Assembly (NCBI GenBank): GCA_017469785.1
Contig: JAFUFU010000039.1
Coordinates: forward strand, 1 to 56,806
Length of the DNA stretch: 56,806 nt
Source: Treponema sp.
GTDB lineage: Bacteria; Spirochaetota; Spirochaetia; Treponematales; Treponemataceae
Direction of reading: 5' to 3'
Positions within the stretch are counted from its first letter, which is position 1. Each line of letters begins with the position of its first letter. The position numbers and the translations under genes are program-made. The notes under the pieces were generated by a model. That model worked only from the letters and a program-made list of their open reading frames with translations, was not told the DNA's origin and did not search any database. Below, in pieces: positions 25,065-34,584 of the stretch.

Positions 25065-26900
25065 ATGGAAAACTCAAAAAGAACCGTCACTTGCGGCCAA
25101 TTGCGCAAGGGCGATGTCGGTAAGAATGTTGTATTGAACGGCTGGGTCTCTCGCTCACGGGATTTGGGCGGCCTTGTTTTTATTCAGCTCCGTGACCGCT
25201 ACGGAATCACTCAGGTTATGGTAGGAGACGGGGCCAGCGATGAAGTCAAAAAAATCGCCTCGTCATTGAAAAGCGAATATTGTATCGCTGTGGCTGGAGT
25301 CGTCGCCGCCCGAAGCGAAAAAGACGTGAATCCTGACATGGCGACCGGTGAAGTCGAAGTCGAGGCAAAGGAAATCGAAATCTTCACCACAAGCCAGGAA
25401 TTGCCTTTCTCAATCGAAGAAGTTCGCCAGAAGGACGGCACTGTGGTTCTTCCAAACGAAGATTTGCGCCTTAAATACCGATATTTGGACTTGCGCCGTG
25501 AGCCCATGCAGAAAAACATCATCTTGCGTTCACAGGTCACTTTTGCAACCCGGGAATATTTGACCGGCAAGGGCTTCCTGGAGATTGAGACTCCAACATT
25601 CATCAAGTCAACTCCTGAGGGAGCGCGGGACTATCTCGTTCCGAGCCGTGTTCATCCTGGAAAATTCTATTCTTTGCCTCAGTCACCACAGCTTTACAAG
25701 CAGCTTCTGATGGTTTCTGGCTTTGACAAGTATTTCCAGATTGCCCGCTGCTACCGTGACGAAGACGCCCGTGGTGACCGGCAGCCTGAATTCACCCAGA
25801 TTGATATGGAGATGAGCTTCACAAACCGTGAGGAAGTCCTTACAACTACCGAAGGCATGATGGGCTACATCTTCAAAAAGACTTTGAATTATGATTTGCC
25901 TGCAAAATTTGACCGAATCAGCTGGGACGACGCTTTTGACCTTTACGGAAGCGACAAGCCGGATTTGCGCTTTGACCTTAAAATGCAGGATGCTAGCTTC
26001 ATGGCAGATTTGAGCGATTTCAATGCATTCAAGGCTGGTGCTGCAAATGCTGACAAATCAATCGAGCGGCACAAGCGAAGCGGTCTCAAAGCATTGGTCG
26101 TCAAGAACGTGGCCGACAAATACAGCCGCAAGATGATTGAGGCTCTTGAATCCGTGGCAAAAATCAACCACGCAAAGGGCTTGGCTTGGATGAAAGTTGA
26201 CGCAGAGGGCAAATTCGAGGGCGGAATCTCAAAATTCTTCGCCGGAAAAGAGTCTGAAATCTGTGGCAAACTCGGCGCCGAAAAGAACGACCTTCTCCTC
26301 TTTGTAAGCGATGAGAAATGGCAGACAGCCTGCGTCGCTTTGGGAGCAGTGCGAAAGCAGCTGGGCAAGGATTTGAATCTCTACGACCCGAAAGATGAAT
26401 TCCACTTCGCATGGATTATCGACTTCCCTTACTTTGCATGGAACGAGGACGAAAATCACTGGGAGACCGAGCACCACATGTTCACTCTTCCGCAGAAAAA
26501 ATACTGGGATACTCTGGAATCTGACCCCGGAGCCGTAAAAGGCGACCTCTACGACTTGGTTTTGAACGGCTACGAGCTTGCTTCTGGCTCTATGCGTATC
26601 AACGACCCGGCCTTGCAGCAGCGAATTTTCAAAATCGTCGGCTACTCGGAAGAGCGCGCCCAGAAAGCGTTCGGCTTCCTCGTTCAGGCATTCAAATTCG
26701 GTGCCCCACCACACGGCGGAATCGCACCGGGACTTGACCGCCTCGTAATGCTCATGCGTCACGAGGAATCAATCCACGAAGTAATCGCCTTCCCGAAGAA
26801 CAATCTGGCGGCTTCCCCAATGGACGAATGCCCAAGCCCGGTAGACGAGCAGCAGCTGAAAGATTTGCACATCGTTTGTACGGAAATCGAAAAGGAATAA
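25065..26900 (+). CDS. aspS: aspartyl-tRNA synthetase
   Basis: Charges tRNA-Asp (or also tRNA-Asn in organisms lacking AsnRS). The 611-residue class II enzyme has an OB-fold anticodon domain (GWVSRSRDLGGLVFIQLRDR near residues 25-44), the motif 2 loop YRDEDARGDRQPEFTQID near 230-247, a bacterial-type GAD insertion, and the motif 3 segment GIAPGLDRLVML near 553-564. ATG 25065 is used because it begins the conserved N-terminus; a TTG further upstream would add unrelated residues. There is no SD and the promoter sits right before it. It separates the pectate lyase from the other pectin genes. Confidence 0.97.
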   Translation: MENSKRTVTCGQLRKGDVGKNVVLNGWVSRSRDLGGLVFIQLRDRYGITQVMVGDGASDEVKKIASSLKSEYCIAVAGVVAARSEKDVNPDMATGEVEVEAKEIEIFTTSQELPFSIEEVRQKDGTVVLPNEDLRLKYRYLDLRREPMQKNIILRSQVTFATREYLTGKGFLEIETPTFIKSTPEGARDYLVPSRVHPGKFYSLPQSPQLYKQLLMVSGFDKYFQIARCYRDEDARGDRQPEFTQIDMEMSFTNREEVLTTTEGMMGYIFKKTLNYDLPAKFDRISWDDAFDLYGSDKPDLRFDLKMQDASFMADLSDFNAFKAGAANADKSIERHKRSGLKALVVKNVADKYSRKMIEALESVAKINHAKGLAWMKVDAEGKFEGGISKFFAGKESEICGKLGAEKNDLLLFVSDEKWQTACVALGAVRKQLGKDLNLYDPKDEFHFAWIIDFPYFAWNEDENHWETEHHMFTLPQKKYWDTLESDPGAVKGDLYDLVLNGYELASGSMRINDPALQQRIFKIVGYSEERAQKAFGFLVQAFKFGAPPHGGIAPGLDRLVMLMRHEESIHEVIAFPKNNLAASPMDECPSPVDEQQLKDLHIVCTEIEKE

Positions 26901-26909
26901 AATCATGGC

Positions 26910-26943
26910 AAAGCGGATTTTTCTTTGAAAAGTCCGCTTTTTT
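26910..26943 (+). terminator. aspS terminator
   Basis: AAAGCGGA (26910-26917) pairs with TCCGCTTT (26933-26940) and the run of T continues to 26943. Confidence 0.8.
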
Positions 26944-27007
26944 GTTGTATAATTATTGAAATAATCTTGTGGCCGTTGCTTTTCAGCGATGGAAAATGGA
27001 GGAAAAT

Positions 27008-27895
27008 ATGAAATTCAACAAAAAAGTAATACGGGGGGGGGTATCAGTTTTGATGATGGCTCTTTCTCTCGCGTTTGTCGCTTGTTCAAGTGATACCGAA
27101 GATGATGACGATTTAGAGGTGTCAATTACTGCTGACGGTAACGACGCCAGCACTTCTAGAAAGATTACGATTTCTGCGCCTTCAAATTATGACAGCCAGA
27201 AAGTTTATATTGTGTATACGCTCGATGGCACAGATCCAGACGTCAGCTATGATGTTAAGAGCTATTCTGATTCGGCTGATATCGCAGATTATTTTGATTG
27301 GGGAACGGCTGTCTATTATAATGATGCTTTTAGCGTTTCCGATTCAGTTACAGTAAAGGCCAGGGGCTTCTATGTAAAAAATAATAAAGCATATACAGGT
27401 CCTGTTACCACAAAGACTGTCAAAGTGGCATCCTCAGTGCAGGTTGATGAGACTGTAACAGAAACAGCTCCAACAGCTGGTGATTATGAATTCAAGCTGG
27501 CTTCCACAGGAAACGCGCTTTTCACGCATTATTTTGACACTTCCGCAGGAACTTTGTTCAAGTGGGGGGATAACGAGCATTGCTACTATCAGATTCAGTT
27601 CTCATATACAGGAGCTGGAAAAGGAAACTGGTATCTCTATGTCCGACAGGTCGGAAATGCCGCGACAATCAAAGGCGCTGACGGAAATACCAACTTCGTT
27701 GCAAAAGGAACTTATACAGGCACAACTTTTGACAATAAAAAAGCAAACGAAATTAACAACGACACAGAATTGACCCTTACTAATACAGTCGGTGATAAGA
27801 CTTATGAGGGAACATATACTGTGACAGGTAATGCCCTGACAATGAAGGTTTCTGGCGATTCTTCATCTGCCGTTTCTGTCGGTGACGCCAAATAG
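27008..27895 (+). CDS. lipoprotein with chitobiase C-terminal-like domain and a G9 tract in the signal peptide
   Basis: A 295-residue surface or periplasmic lipoprotein. The signal peptide ends LAFVACSSD with the lipid-bearing Cys. Residues about 35-145 resemble the immunoglobulin-like CHB_HEX_C domain found after glycoside hydrolases (YTLDGTDPDVSYD). The remaining 150 residues have no recognised family. Nine consecutive G (27033-27041) encode RGGV in the signal peptide; gain or loss of one G would cause early termination. SD GGAGG is 5 bases before ATG 27008. It sits between aspS and the pectin regulator, so a role in pectin binding is a guess from position. Confidence 0.7.
   Translation: MKFNKKVIRGGVSVLMMALSLAFVACSSDTEDDDDLEVSITADGNDASTSRKITISAPSNYDSQKVYIVYTLDGTDPDVSYDVKSYSDSADIADYFDWGTAVYYNDAFSVSDSVTVKARGFYVKNNKAYTGPVTTKTVKVASSVQVDETVTETAPTAGDYEFKLASTGNALFTHYFDTSAGTLFKWGDNEHCYYQIQFSYTGAGKGNWYLYVRQVGNAATIKGADGNTNFVAKGTYTGTTFDNKKANEINNDTELTLTNTVGDKTYEGTYTVTGNALTMKVSGDSSSAVSVGDAK
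27033..27041 (+). repeat. homopolymeric G9 tract within coding sequence
   Basis: Nine G in a row, the only such tract noticed in a coding region of this window. With 8 G the frame stops after three further codons (TAT CAG TTT TGA); with 10 G it stops after about 17. Such tracts are typical slip-strand switches. Confidence 0.7.
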
Positions 27896-27919
27896 ACTTG
27901 CGCTAACTGCAATCTTATC

Positions 27920-27949
27920 AAACGCCGTGCTGGAAGTGCGGCGTTTTTT
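27920..27949 (+). terminator. terminator between the lipoprotein and regulator genes
   Basis: AAACGCCG (27920-27927) pairs with CGGCGTTT (27939-27946), followed by T to 27949. Confidence 0.75.
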
Positions 27950-27952
27950 CTG

Positions 27953-30142
27953 CTAATTTTTCTTTCCCCAGGCCCTCGGACTTTCCCCGGTGTTTTTCTT
28001 GAACACATTGGAAAAATAATTGCTGTTTTGGAAGCCCAGTCGTTCTGCGATTTCCGCCAGCGTAAGCTTGTCTTCCAAAATCAGGTTTTTCGCCAGCTCG
28101 ATTTTGAGTTTTTCATGCAGGACCTGCACTGTGTAGCCGGTTGCGGCCTTTGTCTGCCGAATCAGCTTGGTTTTGTTCATTCCGAGTTCAGACGCCATTC
28201 TGTCAAGATTGGTCTTTTCCCCGATGTGCTCCAACAGGTAATCCGAGATTTTTTTAAGCGAGAGCTTCCCTGATGCTGAAATCTGTTTTTCCTCGCCGGA
28301 AAGGGACAGAATCCCTTCGATGTGTTTTGTGTTCAGCTGCATGGAATGTTCCTTCGTGCGTCCTTCCTTGAGGTAGATTTCATACAGCGAATGGCAGAGA
28401 AGCGAGCGTATGCTGTCATAGAGAACCATGTTTTTTGACTTCATCATCATGAAAGCGAATCCGAAATACCGCTCGTTGTAGTATAAAATTTCAAGGACGA
28501 CTGAAAAACGCTCCTTCTTTGGGAAAAATGATTTCGGGAAATTCGCCTCTTCGGTTACGCGGAACGGAAGTTTTTCCTTTTCAAATCCCGCTGGCTCTGG
28601 AATAATCAGCTCCACGTTGCTGGTTTCCAAATCGACGGTCATGTTGTCGCTCAGGGAAAGTATGATTCCTGGAATCTCAAGCTCTGCCAGATGCGTCTTG
28701 AGGGTACTCTGCATCTGCTTGCCGGTGGAGACAGATGCGAAATGAATCGCCGCCGTGGTGATGTTGTGGAAAAGGTAGGAATTCTCGCGTTTCGCGCTGG
28801 TCTCGTAATCGGAAGTGACGGAGCAGAGCACGCGCAGCTGTCCGGTGATATTTTCCATGCGGAATCTCTGCCCTGCGTTGTTTCCTGAAAGCGCGGTGAG
28901 GCAGGAATGCAGCTCCGTGACTTTTTGCTGGCAGGCCGTAGCCTTGAAATGCGGGCCGCGCTCGCTGCTCAGGAATTTCCTGAACCAGCACAAGGTCTTC
29001 GGTGGCGAGACTTCCTCATACAAATCCTGGAACACGGCTTCAATCAGCTCTTGTTTGCGCTCGTGGCTTTCCTTGGGGAAGATATTGTTTATCTGCTCCG
29101 ATAGAAAATTCCGGCCATCTTCCTCGCTTGAGTTTTCTGGGAGAGCCGGGCGTTTGGTATTGGTCATGTCCGCGGCGATGATTTCCTTCTCAAAGCAGCC
29201 GCAGCTCTCCCGCACGATTAGGGACGTAGGCACTTTGATGATTTCGGCCTTTGTCTCGCCGGACATGATTTTGCTGATCAGGTGCTCCACGGACATGTAG
29301 CCGCGCTTGAAGTATTCAAGGTTGATTGTGGTGATTGGGGGAGAAGCGTTGATTCCCTGGTACTGATTGTTGTAACCCGTGACTGCGATATCTTCCGGCA
29401 CGCTGATTCCTCTCTTGTGCAGCACGGATATGAGCGTGGAGGCGATGATGTCGCTGGAGCTGACAACCGCCTCGAAAGCTTTTGACCCCTCCGGCGACTT
29501 GATATATGAATCGCAGATTTCTTCTGAGACGCGGATTATGTCGGCTTCATCAAGGGTTTCGGTCATGAATACGGGGAAGTTTTTTGAATCCAGATTGTTT
29601 TTTTCAAGGGCGCGCCTGAAAGAATTGAGCCTCTCAAGATGGGGACGCGAAATTTTTGTGCCTAGAAATGCGAAACGGGTGATTCCGTGCTTTTTAAGAA
29701 GATGCTCGACGATTAAATCCATGGAGCAGGAGTTGTCTATCCGGAGCGCGCTCACGCCTGGAATGTCGAGATACCCGATGTCAACCATGGGGAGCGGCTT
29801 GAGTGCCGTGAATTTTTGGATAATCTGCTCGTTGGTGAGGTAAGGGGCAAGGGAGGAAGCCCATGTAATCAGACCGTCAATCAGCGGCGCCTTCATGAAG
29901 CGGAATTTCTTGGAATAATGGGAGATGAAATCCACTTCATCAAAAAGAGAATATTTGACAGCCTGGCTCATGTTGATAAAGTTGACGTCGTAATCTTCGC
30001 AGGCCTTTACGATTCCGGCGATATATTCCTGCCCGATAAAGCTCCTGAAGTCGGCGACGCAGGTGAATGCGATGGTGAGCCGGTGACCATTGTTCCTGCG
30101 CTCTGCGAGAAATTCACGCCTTTTTATGATTTCTGGATTCAT
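27953..30142 (-). CDS. AraC-type regulator with LacI-like ligand-binding domain
   Basis: A 729-residue transcription regulator. Residues about 20-320 look like a periplasmic-binding-protein fold of the LacI/GalR kind (AVTGYNNQYQGINASPPITT near 258-277, then TSLIVRESCGC). The middle (about 350-610) is unassigned and has a GAF-like pattern. The last 100 residues are an AraC helix-turn-helix pair: LDRMASELGMNKTKLIRQ and LTLAEIAERLGFQNSNYFS. It probably senses a sugar and controls the adjacent pectin genes. It is divergent from the pectin methylesterase across a 327-base spacer. The ATG lacks an SD, and TATACT ends six bases before it. Confidence 0.85.
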   Translation of the reverse strand: MNPEIIKRREFLAERRNNGHRLTIAFTCVADFRSFIGQEYIAGIVKACEDYDVNFINMSQAVKYSLFDEVDFISHYSKKFRFMKAPLIDGLITWASSLAPYLTNEQIIQKFTALKPLPMVDIGYLDIPGVSALRIDNSCSMDLIVEHLLKKHGITRFAFLGTKISRPHLERLNSFRRALEKNNLDSKNFPVFMTETLDEADIIRVSEEICDSYIKSPEGSKAFEAVVSSSDIIASTLISVLHKRGISVPEDIAVTGYNNQYQGINASPPITTINLEYFKRGYMSVEHLISKIMSGETKAEIIKVPTSLIVRESCGCFEKEIIAADMTNTKRPALPENSSEEDGRNFLSEQINNIFPKESHERKQELIEAVFQDLYEEVSPPKTLCWFRKFLSSERGPHFKATACQQKVTELHSCLTALSGNNAGQRFRMENITGQLRVLCSVTSDYETSAKRENSYLFHNITTAAIHFASVSTGKQMQSTLKTHLAELEIPGIILSLSDNMTVDLETSNVELIIPEPAGFEKEKLPFRVTEEANFPKSFFPKKERFSVVLEILYYNERYFGFAFMMMKSKNMVLYDSIRSLLCHSLYEIYLKEGRTKEHSMQLNTKHIEGILSLSGEEKQISASGKLSLKKISDYLLEHIGEKTNLDRMASELGMNKTKLIRQTKAATGYTVQVLHEKLKIELAKNLILEDKLTLAEIAERLGFQNSNYFSNVFKKNTGESPRAWGKKN

Positions 30143-30469
30143 TGGAACAGTATAATCCGAAAGGTAAAAATTTTATATTTAAAAATATAATTTATGAGAA
30201 AAAAATTATTTTTCACGATGATTTTTGCAGACTTTTGCAATATTTTATAGCTTTTGCGGCAATAAAACGTATAAAACTTTTAGAATTTACAATCTTAAAC
30301 CGTCCTTATTTAAAATCTCCAATAACTCAATTAAAAAAAATTCATATTTTGCATATAAAAAACGCTTTCTGAGCCATACATTTAATCTAGAAAGAAAATA
30401 TGTCGTAAAAATCTTAATTTTGTAAAAAATTGCACTCTTACGACTTTCGCAATAAAAATGGAGGTACAT
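30143..30469. promoter_or_regulatory. divergent regulatory spacer between the AraC-type regulator and pectin methylesterase
   Basis: No gene is visible in this very AT-rich 327-base region. The regulator's -10 (minus strand TATACT, 30149-30154) is at its left end. Candidate operator features are GTCGTAA (30402-30408) with inverted TTACGAC (30438-30444), CTTTCT/AGAAAG flanking 30371-30389, and three CTTT(T/C)GC...AAT words near 30231, 30253 and 30444. The words are visible; their binding role is inference. Confidence 0.45.
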
Positions 30470-32899
30470 ATGAAAAAGTTAAGGAAATCGCTTTCAATCG
30501 CGTTGGCCCTGGCGGCATCTCTTGCATTCATGCTGACAGGCTGTGCGGCGCATGGTTCAGGCAATGACGACGATGAAGATGACGGCTCTAAAATCGTTTC
30601 GCCAGATGATGGTAACAACAGCCTTATCGAGGAAGATGGAGACGGCTCTATTAAGCTCACTGTTGGCGGAAACACGGCAACATACAGCACGATTGCAAAG
30701 GCTCTCGAGGCTGCCACAAGTGTATCTGGCGACTGTCTGATTACACTGGTTACTGGTACTTACGAAGAAGACGGTCTTTCTTATTCAGGAAAGAACAACC
30801 TCAAAATTCAGGGCCTCGGAACTGCTGAATACGGTAGTGATGTCGTGATTCTCGGACAGGGAAGCGACATTACAAGCGAAAAAGGCCGCTCAACATTTGC
30901 AATCGCAGGTTCCGGAAACATCATTCTTGAGAACCTCACAATCAAAAGCACTCGCCAGAACGCAACGGGCGACGCGCAGGCTGAGGTAATCGGAACCGAT
31001 GGAACTGGAAACCTCGCGGCATACAACTGTTCATTCCTTTCTGGTCAGGACACGCTCCGCACTGTTGCAAAGGCGTGGTTCTACAAGTGCTACATCGAAG
31101 GCGACGTTGACTTCCTGTGGATGGAATATACGAACGGCGTCGCTGCCCTCTATGAGGAATGCGTTCTCCACGCAATCGGAAGCCGCACAACAAAAGCTTA
31201 CTTCACGGCTCCTCGCCTTGGTCTCACTTCAAAGGTCGGAAAGGGACTCGTAGTCTACAATTCAAAACTTGAGGCTGACAGCGGGCTTGAGAAAGTCTAT
31301 CTTGGCCGCAATCCATGGTCTTCATCAGCTATGAGCAGCTACTATGAGCAAGTCGCTTTCGTAGGAACCACATACGACAACAGCAATGTAGAATTGAACA
31401 CCGATATCTGGGGAAGCGCGGCGAACGGTACGACAGACCAGAAATACATCGGCTTCAAAACAGACAAGAATTTCGCTGCAGGAATATACGGAACTGTCAT
31501 CGATGATGAGTTCGTCGCAACAGAATATGCCGGACGCGAAAATATCTTGAACCGCTTGTATGTTGTCGCTTCTGAAAAATTCCAGAAAGACACGGACGGC
31601 TATTGGGACATCGCCAAGGTGATTTCCGACAACGGCTGGACTGTAACAGAAGACACTTCAAAGTCTTTGCTTGACGGTGAGACTGAGGTTGAATCAAAGA
31701 CTTATGATTTCGCTAATACAATCTCAACATACACCGACCTTGTAACTAGCGGAACTGTCAATGATAATGATGTAGACTCAACAACAAATGTCAGAAAATC
31801 GCATGTCGTCTTGAATGCAGATGCAACACTTTCATTCCCGGTCACTGGAAACTGCATTGTTACAGTAACTGGCTACTACAAAGGCTCAGGCACAATTCAG
31901 GCTGGAAGTCAGGGCAAGGCTCTCTTAGACTTCAACAACGGCTCAACAAGCAAAATGATTGAGAAATCTTATGTTGTGTACTCTGGTGCTTGCGACGTGA
32001 CTATCACAGCCAGCGCAACGACATACATCACTAAGATTTCCGTCGAGTATGATGCTTCACTTACATTCAATCCTGTAACGGCAATCACTTTGAGCACAGC
32101 CGATGATGCAACAGAAGTCGCTTCAAAGAAGACCTTGCAGTTCTCTGCAACACTCAGCCCTGATTCTCCGACAAACGACGACATCGTGTGGTCAATCACA
32201 AGCGGAAGCGATGTCGCTACAATCGACCAGAGCGGTCTTTTGACAGCAGGCAGCGCAGATGCCGACACAAGCGTAACAGTCCGTGCGACAAGCTGCGATG
32301 CAAATGCAGTTTATGGCGAGAAGACGGTTACCGTGAAGAAACTTGAGGCAAATGCATTTGACATCAGTTGGTTGGATAGTGATGCTCATAGCGATGTTTC
32401 TAATGTTGCATGTACTGATGGAAATGACTCTATCGCTACAGGTGGAGCAGGAACACTTTCAAGTGGAACTGTTGATGGAACATCTTATGGTTCATGGCAA
32501 AAGAATTCTTCTAAATGGGGAGCTGCTGCTGGAGGGCTTTCATTTGTAACTACGGTTGCTTCAGTCGCTGGTTGGGACGCAATCTATATCGACTTCCCTG
32601 TAACAGCTGTAACTGCACTTACAATCGAAAATGTAAAAGTTACTTACGGATCCCATGGAACAGGAAATCCACTCGGACAGGTTTCTTATTCAACAGATGG
32701 AGGTGAAACATTCAATATTATTGGAACTGATACTGAAGGAAACAAAGAAACAACAAATAGCTATGATACAAGTGTAACACTTTCTGCTGGTAGCAGTGCA
32801 ATCATCCGTGTTGCACTTGGACACAGTGATGCAGGTAAGATTGTTGCTGGCAAATCACCAACAATCTGTACTGTAGTTGTCAGCGGTACTGCTCAGTAA
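30470..32899 (+). CDS. pectin methylesterase lipoprotein, carbohydrate esterase family 8
   Basis: Removes methyl esters from homogalacturonan so that pectate lyase can act. The 809-residue protein has a lipoprotein signal ending FMLTGC, then a CE8 beta-helix with the catalytic motifs GQDTLR near residues 190-195, GDVDFLW near 210-216 and LGRNPW near 277-282 (usually LGRPW). The second half has a bacterial Ig-like (Big_2) domain near 530-620 (TLSPDSPTNDDIVWSITSGS) and a C-terminal beta-rich domain of about 170 residues that may bind carbohydrate. ATG 30470 is preceded by GGAGG. The last 180 codons are more AT-rich than the centre, suggesting domain shuffling. Confidence 0.9.
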   Translation: MKKLRKSLSIALALAASLAFMLTGCAAHGSGNDDDEDDGSKIVSPDDGNNSLIEEDGDGSIKLTVGGNTATYSTIAKALEAATSVSGDCLITLVTGTYEEDGLSYSGKNNLKIQGLGTAEYGSDVVILGQGSDITSEKGRSTFAIAGSGNIILENLTIKSTRQNATGDAQAEVIGTDGTGNLAAYNCSFLSGQDTLRTVAKAWFYKCYIEGDVDFLWMEYTNGVAALYEECVLHAIGSRTTKAYFTAPRLGLTSKVGKGLVVYNSKLEADSGLEKVYLGRNPWSSSAMSSYYEQVAFVGTTYDNSNVELNTDIWGSAANGTTDQKYIGFKTDKNFAAGIYGTVIDDEFVATEYAGRENILNRLYVVASEKFQKDTDGYWDIAKVISDNGWTVTEDTSKSLLDGETEVESKTYDFANTISTYTDLVTSGTVNDNDVDSTTNVRKSHVVLNADATLSFPVTGNCIVTVTGYYKGSGTIQAGSQGKALLDFNNGSTSKMIEKSYVVYSGACDVTITASATTYITKISVEYDASLTFNPVTAITLSTADDATEVASKKTLQFSATLSPDSPTNDDIVWSITSGSDVATIDQSGLLTAGSADADTSVTVRATSCDANAVYGEKTVTVKKLEANAFDISWLDSDAHSDVSNVACTDGNDSIATGGAGTLSSGTVDGTSYGSWQKNSSKWGAAAGGLSFVTTVASVAGWDAIYIDFPVTAVTALTIENVKVTYGSHGTGNPLGQVSYSTDGGETFNIIGTDTEGNKETTNSYDTSVTLSAGSSAIIRVALGHSDAGKIVAGKSPTICTVVVSGTAQ

Positions 32900-32932
32900 T
32901 CCCACCTTCACCTTTGGAAGATGAGGAGATTG

Positions 32933-32980
32933 AAAGAGGGGAAGAAACCTTTTGTGAAAGGTGGCTTTCCCTCTTTTTTT
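32933..32980. terminator. terminator after the pectin methylesterase gene
   Basis: AAAGAGGG (32933-32940) pairs with CCCTCTTT (32969-32976), with an inner ACCTTT/AAAGGT stem, then a T run to 32980. The left arm also has A/T-rich flanks toward the convergent gene. Confidence 0.75.
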
Positions 32981-33009
32981 GTCGGACTTTCGCTACGGGG
33001 GCGTTTTTT

Positions 33010-34506
33010 CTAGCGTGACAATTCTGAGAATCCCTGCAGCAGGTCGAGCGCTACGGCCCGTATTTTTTCAGCATCGCCTTTGCGCTCGCCTTCGATGTTC
33101 AGCGGCATTACGGGGTCGTGGAGCGACTTTCTCAACAGGAGCCAGCCGTGTTTTTCCTCATCGTTGAATGAAATCCTTACGCCTTCATAAGATTTTGGAA
33201 GCGTGTATCCGGCTTTTTCGGCTCTGGCCTTGAACTCCTGAAGGACTTTGTCGCCGTATGCGGAGAAATCCTCTGCTGTTATTTTGAATCGCACTTCTTC
33301 GGCTTCTACGAGTCCTTCGAGCTTTTCGATGAGACTTGCGAGGTTCTTGCCTTGTGCCTTTGCGTTTGCCAGTGCGATTATGATTTTTACGGCCAGGAAT
33401 GCGCCGTCATCGAGATAGAAATTGTCCTTGAGCGCGCCGTGGCCGCTTGTTTCCATTGCCAGCGGTGAGACGATTCCCTCTGAGTTGAGCCGTTTGCATT
33501 CGTTGATGACGTTTTTGTATCCCCGCTTGAAGCAATGGTGCTTTAATCCCAGTTCTTTTTCAAGGAAGCGGGTGAGCCGGTCAGATGTTACGGAGTCCGT
33601 GATTATCGTAGAATTCGGATATTCAGGGGCTAAAATCGCTGCCACGAGGGCGATGATTGCGTCGCGGTTGACTTCGGTTCCGTCCGGCAAAACAGCACTC
33701 ATTCGGTCAACGTCCGTATCGAAAATCAAGCCCAAATCAGCCTTGTTTTTGAGGACTGCGGCCTGAATCGCTTCCATTGCAACCGGATTTTCTGGATTCG
33801 GGATGTGATTGGGGAACATTCCGTCCGGTTCGAGGAACTGGCTTCCCGTGGTGTCGGCTCCGAGTTCGTCCAGAATCTTTGATACGAAAAATCCGCCGGC
33901 TCCGTTGCCAGCATCCACTACGATTTTAAGACCTGTCAGGGGCTTTTCTTTTGATTCTCCCTTGATTCCTGCCCTGATTGTCTTCACCAGGTGTGTGGCG
34001 TATGTTGAAATAAGGTCGAAGTTCCCGGCTTTTGCTTCTGCTGATTTTTCTGAGAGTGAAGCGGCTCCTTCAAGGATTGCCGTGATGTCTTCATGCTCCA
34101 GACCGCCGTCCTTGTCAAAAAATTTAAGCCCGTTCCTGTTGAATGGAAGGTGGCTTGCCGTAATCATGATTGAGCCGTCAAAATGAGTTTCAGGGAACAC
34201 GATGCTCATGAACATGGCGGGAGTTGTGGCGAGAGAGCAGTCAACGACTTTTGCCCCGCAGGAAACAAGTGCCTGTATGCAAGCCTGGGCCAATGATTCT
34301 CCAGTGATTCGTGAGTCGCGCCCGATTCCCACTGTGAGGGATTCTACGGTTTTCCCGGTTTTCTTTGAGAGCCATGAGGCAAAACTCTGGGCGATGAGGT
34401 TTGCGGCAAGCGGAGTGAGATTGACAGATTCTCCTTCGACACCCTCGCAAGCGATACCGCGGATGTCACTGCCGTTTTGTAATTTTAAAAGATTCTTAGG
34501 TTCCAT
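33010..34506 (-). CDS. phosphoglucomutase/phosphomannomutase
   Basis: An alpha-D-phosphohexomutase that moves phosphate between C1 and C6 of a hexose. The 498-residue protein has the active serine loop ITASHLPFNRNGLKFF near residues 115-130, the metal loop FDTDVDRMSAV near 258-268 and the sugar-binding ETSGHGALKD near 351-360. The ASHLP form (instead of ASHNP) marks a subfamily also seen in cyanobacteria and plants, so glucose versus mannose preference cannot be assigned. AAGGA precedes the start. It stands alone, convergent with the pectin methylesterase. Confidence 0.9.
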   Translation of the reverse strand: MEPKNLLKLQNGSDIRGIACEGVEGESVNLTPLAANLIAQSFASWLSKKTGKTVESLTVGIGRDSRITGESLAQACIQALVSCGAKVVDCSLATTPAMFMSIVFPETHFDGSIMITASHLPFNRNGLKFFDKDGGLEHEDITAILEGAASLSEKSAEAKAGNFDLISTYATHLVKTIRAGIKGESKEKPLTGLKIVVDAGNGAGGFFVSKILDELGADTTGSQFLEPDGMFPNHIPNPENPVAMEAIQAAVLKNKADLGLIFDTDVDRMSAVLPDGTEVNRDAIIALVAAILAPEYPNSTIITDSVTSDRLTRFLEKELGLKHHCFKRGYKNVINECKRLNSEGIVSPLAMETSGHGALKDNFYLDDGAFLAVKIIIALANAKAQGKNLASLIEKLEGLVEAEEVRFKITAEDFSAYGDKVLQEFKARAEKAGYTLPKSYEGVRISFNDEEKHGWLLLRKSLHDPVMPLNIEGERKGDAEKIRAVALDLLQGFSELSR

Positions 34507-34547
34507 AATTCTTTCCTTATCGTACTCTATTTTATGGAGAATTGCAC

Positions 34548-34576
34548 TTGTATTTCAAGCGTAAAAAGCATATATT
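34548..34576 (+). promoter_or_regulatory. apbE promoter, short or no leader
   Basis: TTGTAT (34548-34553), 17-base spacer, TATATT (34571-34576), eight bases, then ATG 34585, with no ribosome binding site. Confidence 0.55.
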
Positions 34577-34584
34577 AAAATCAG

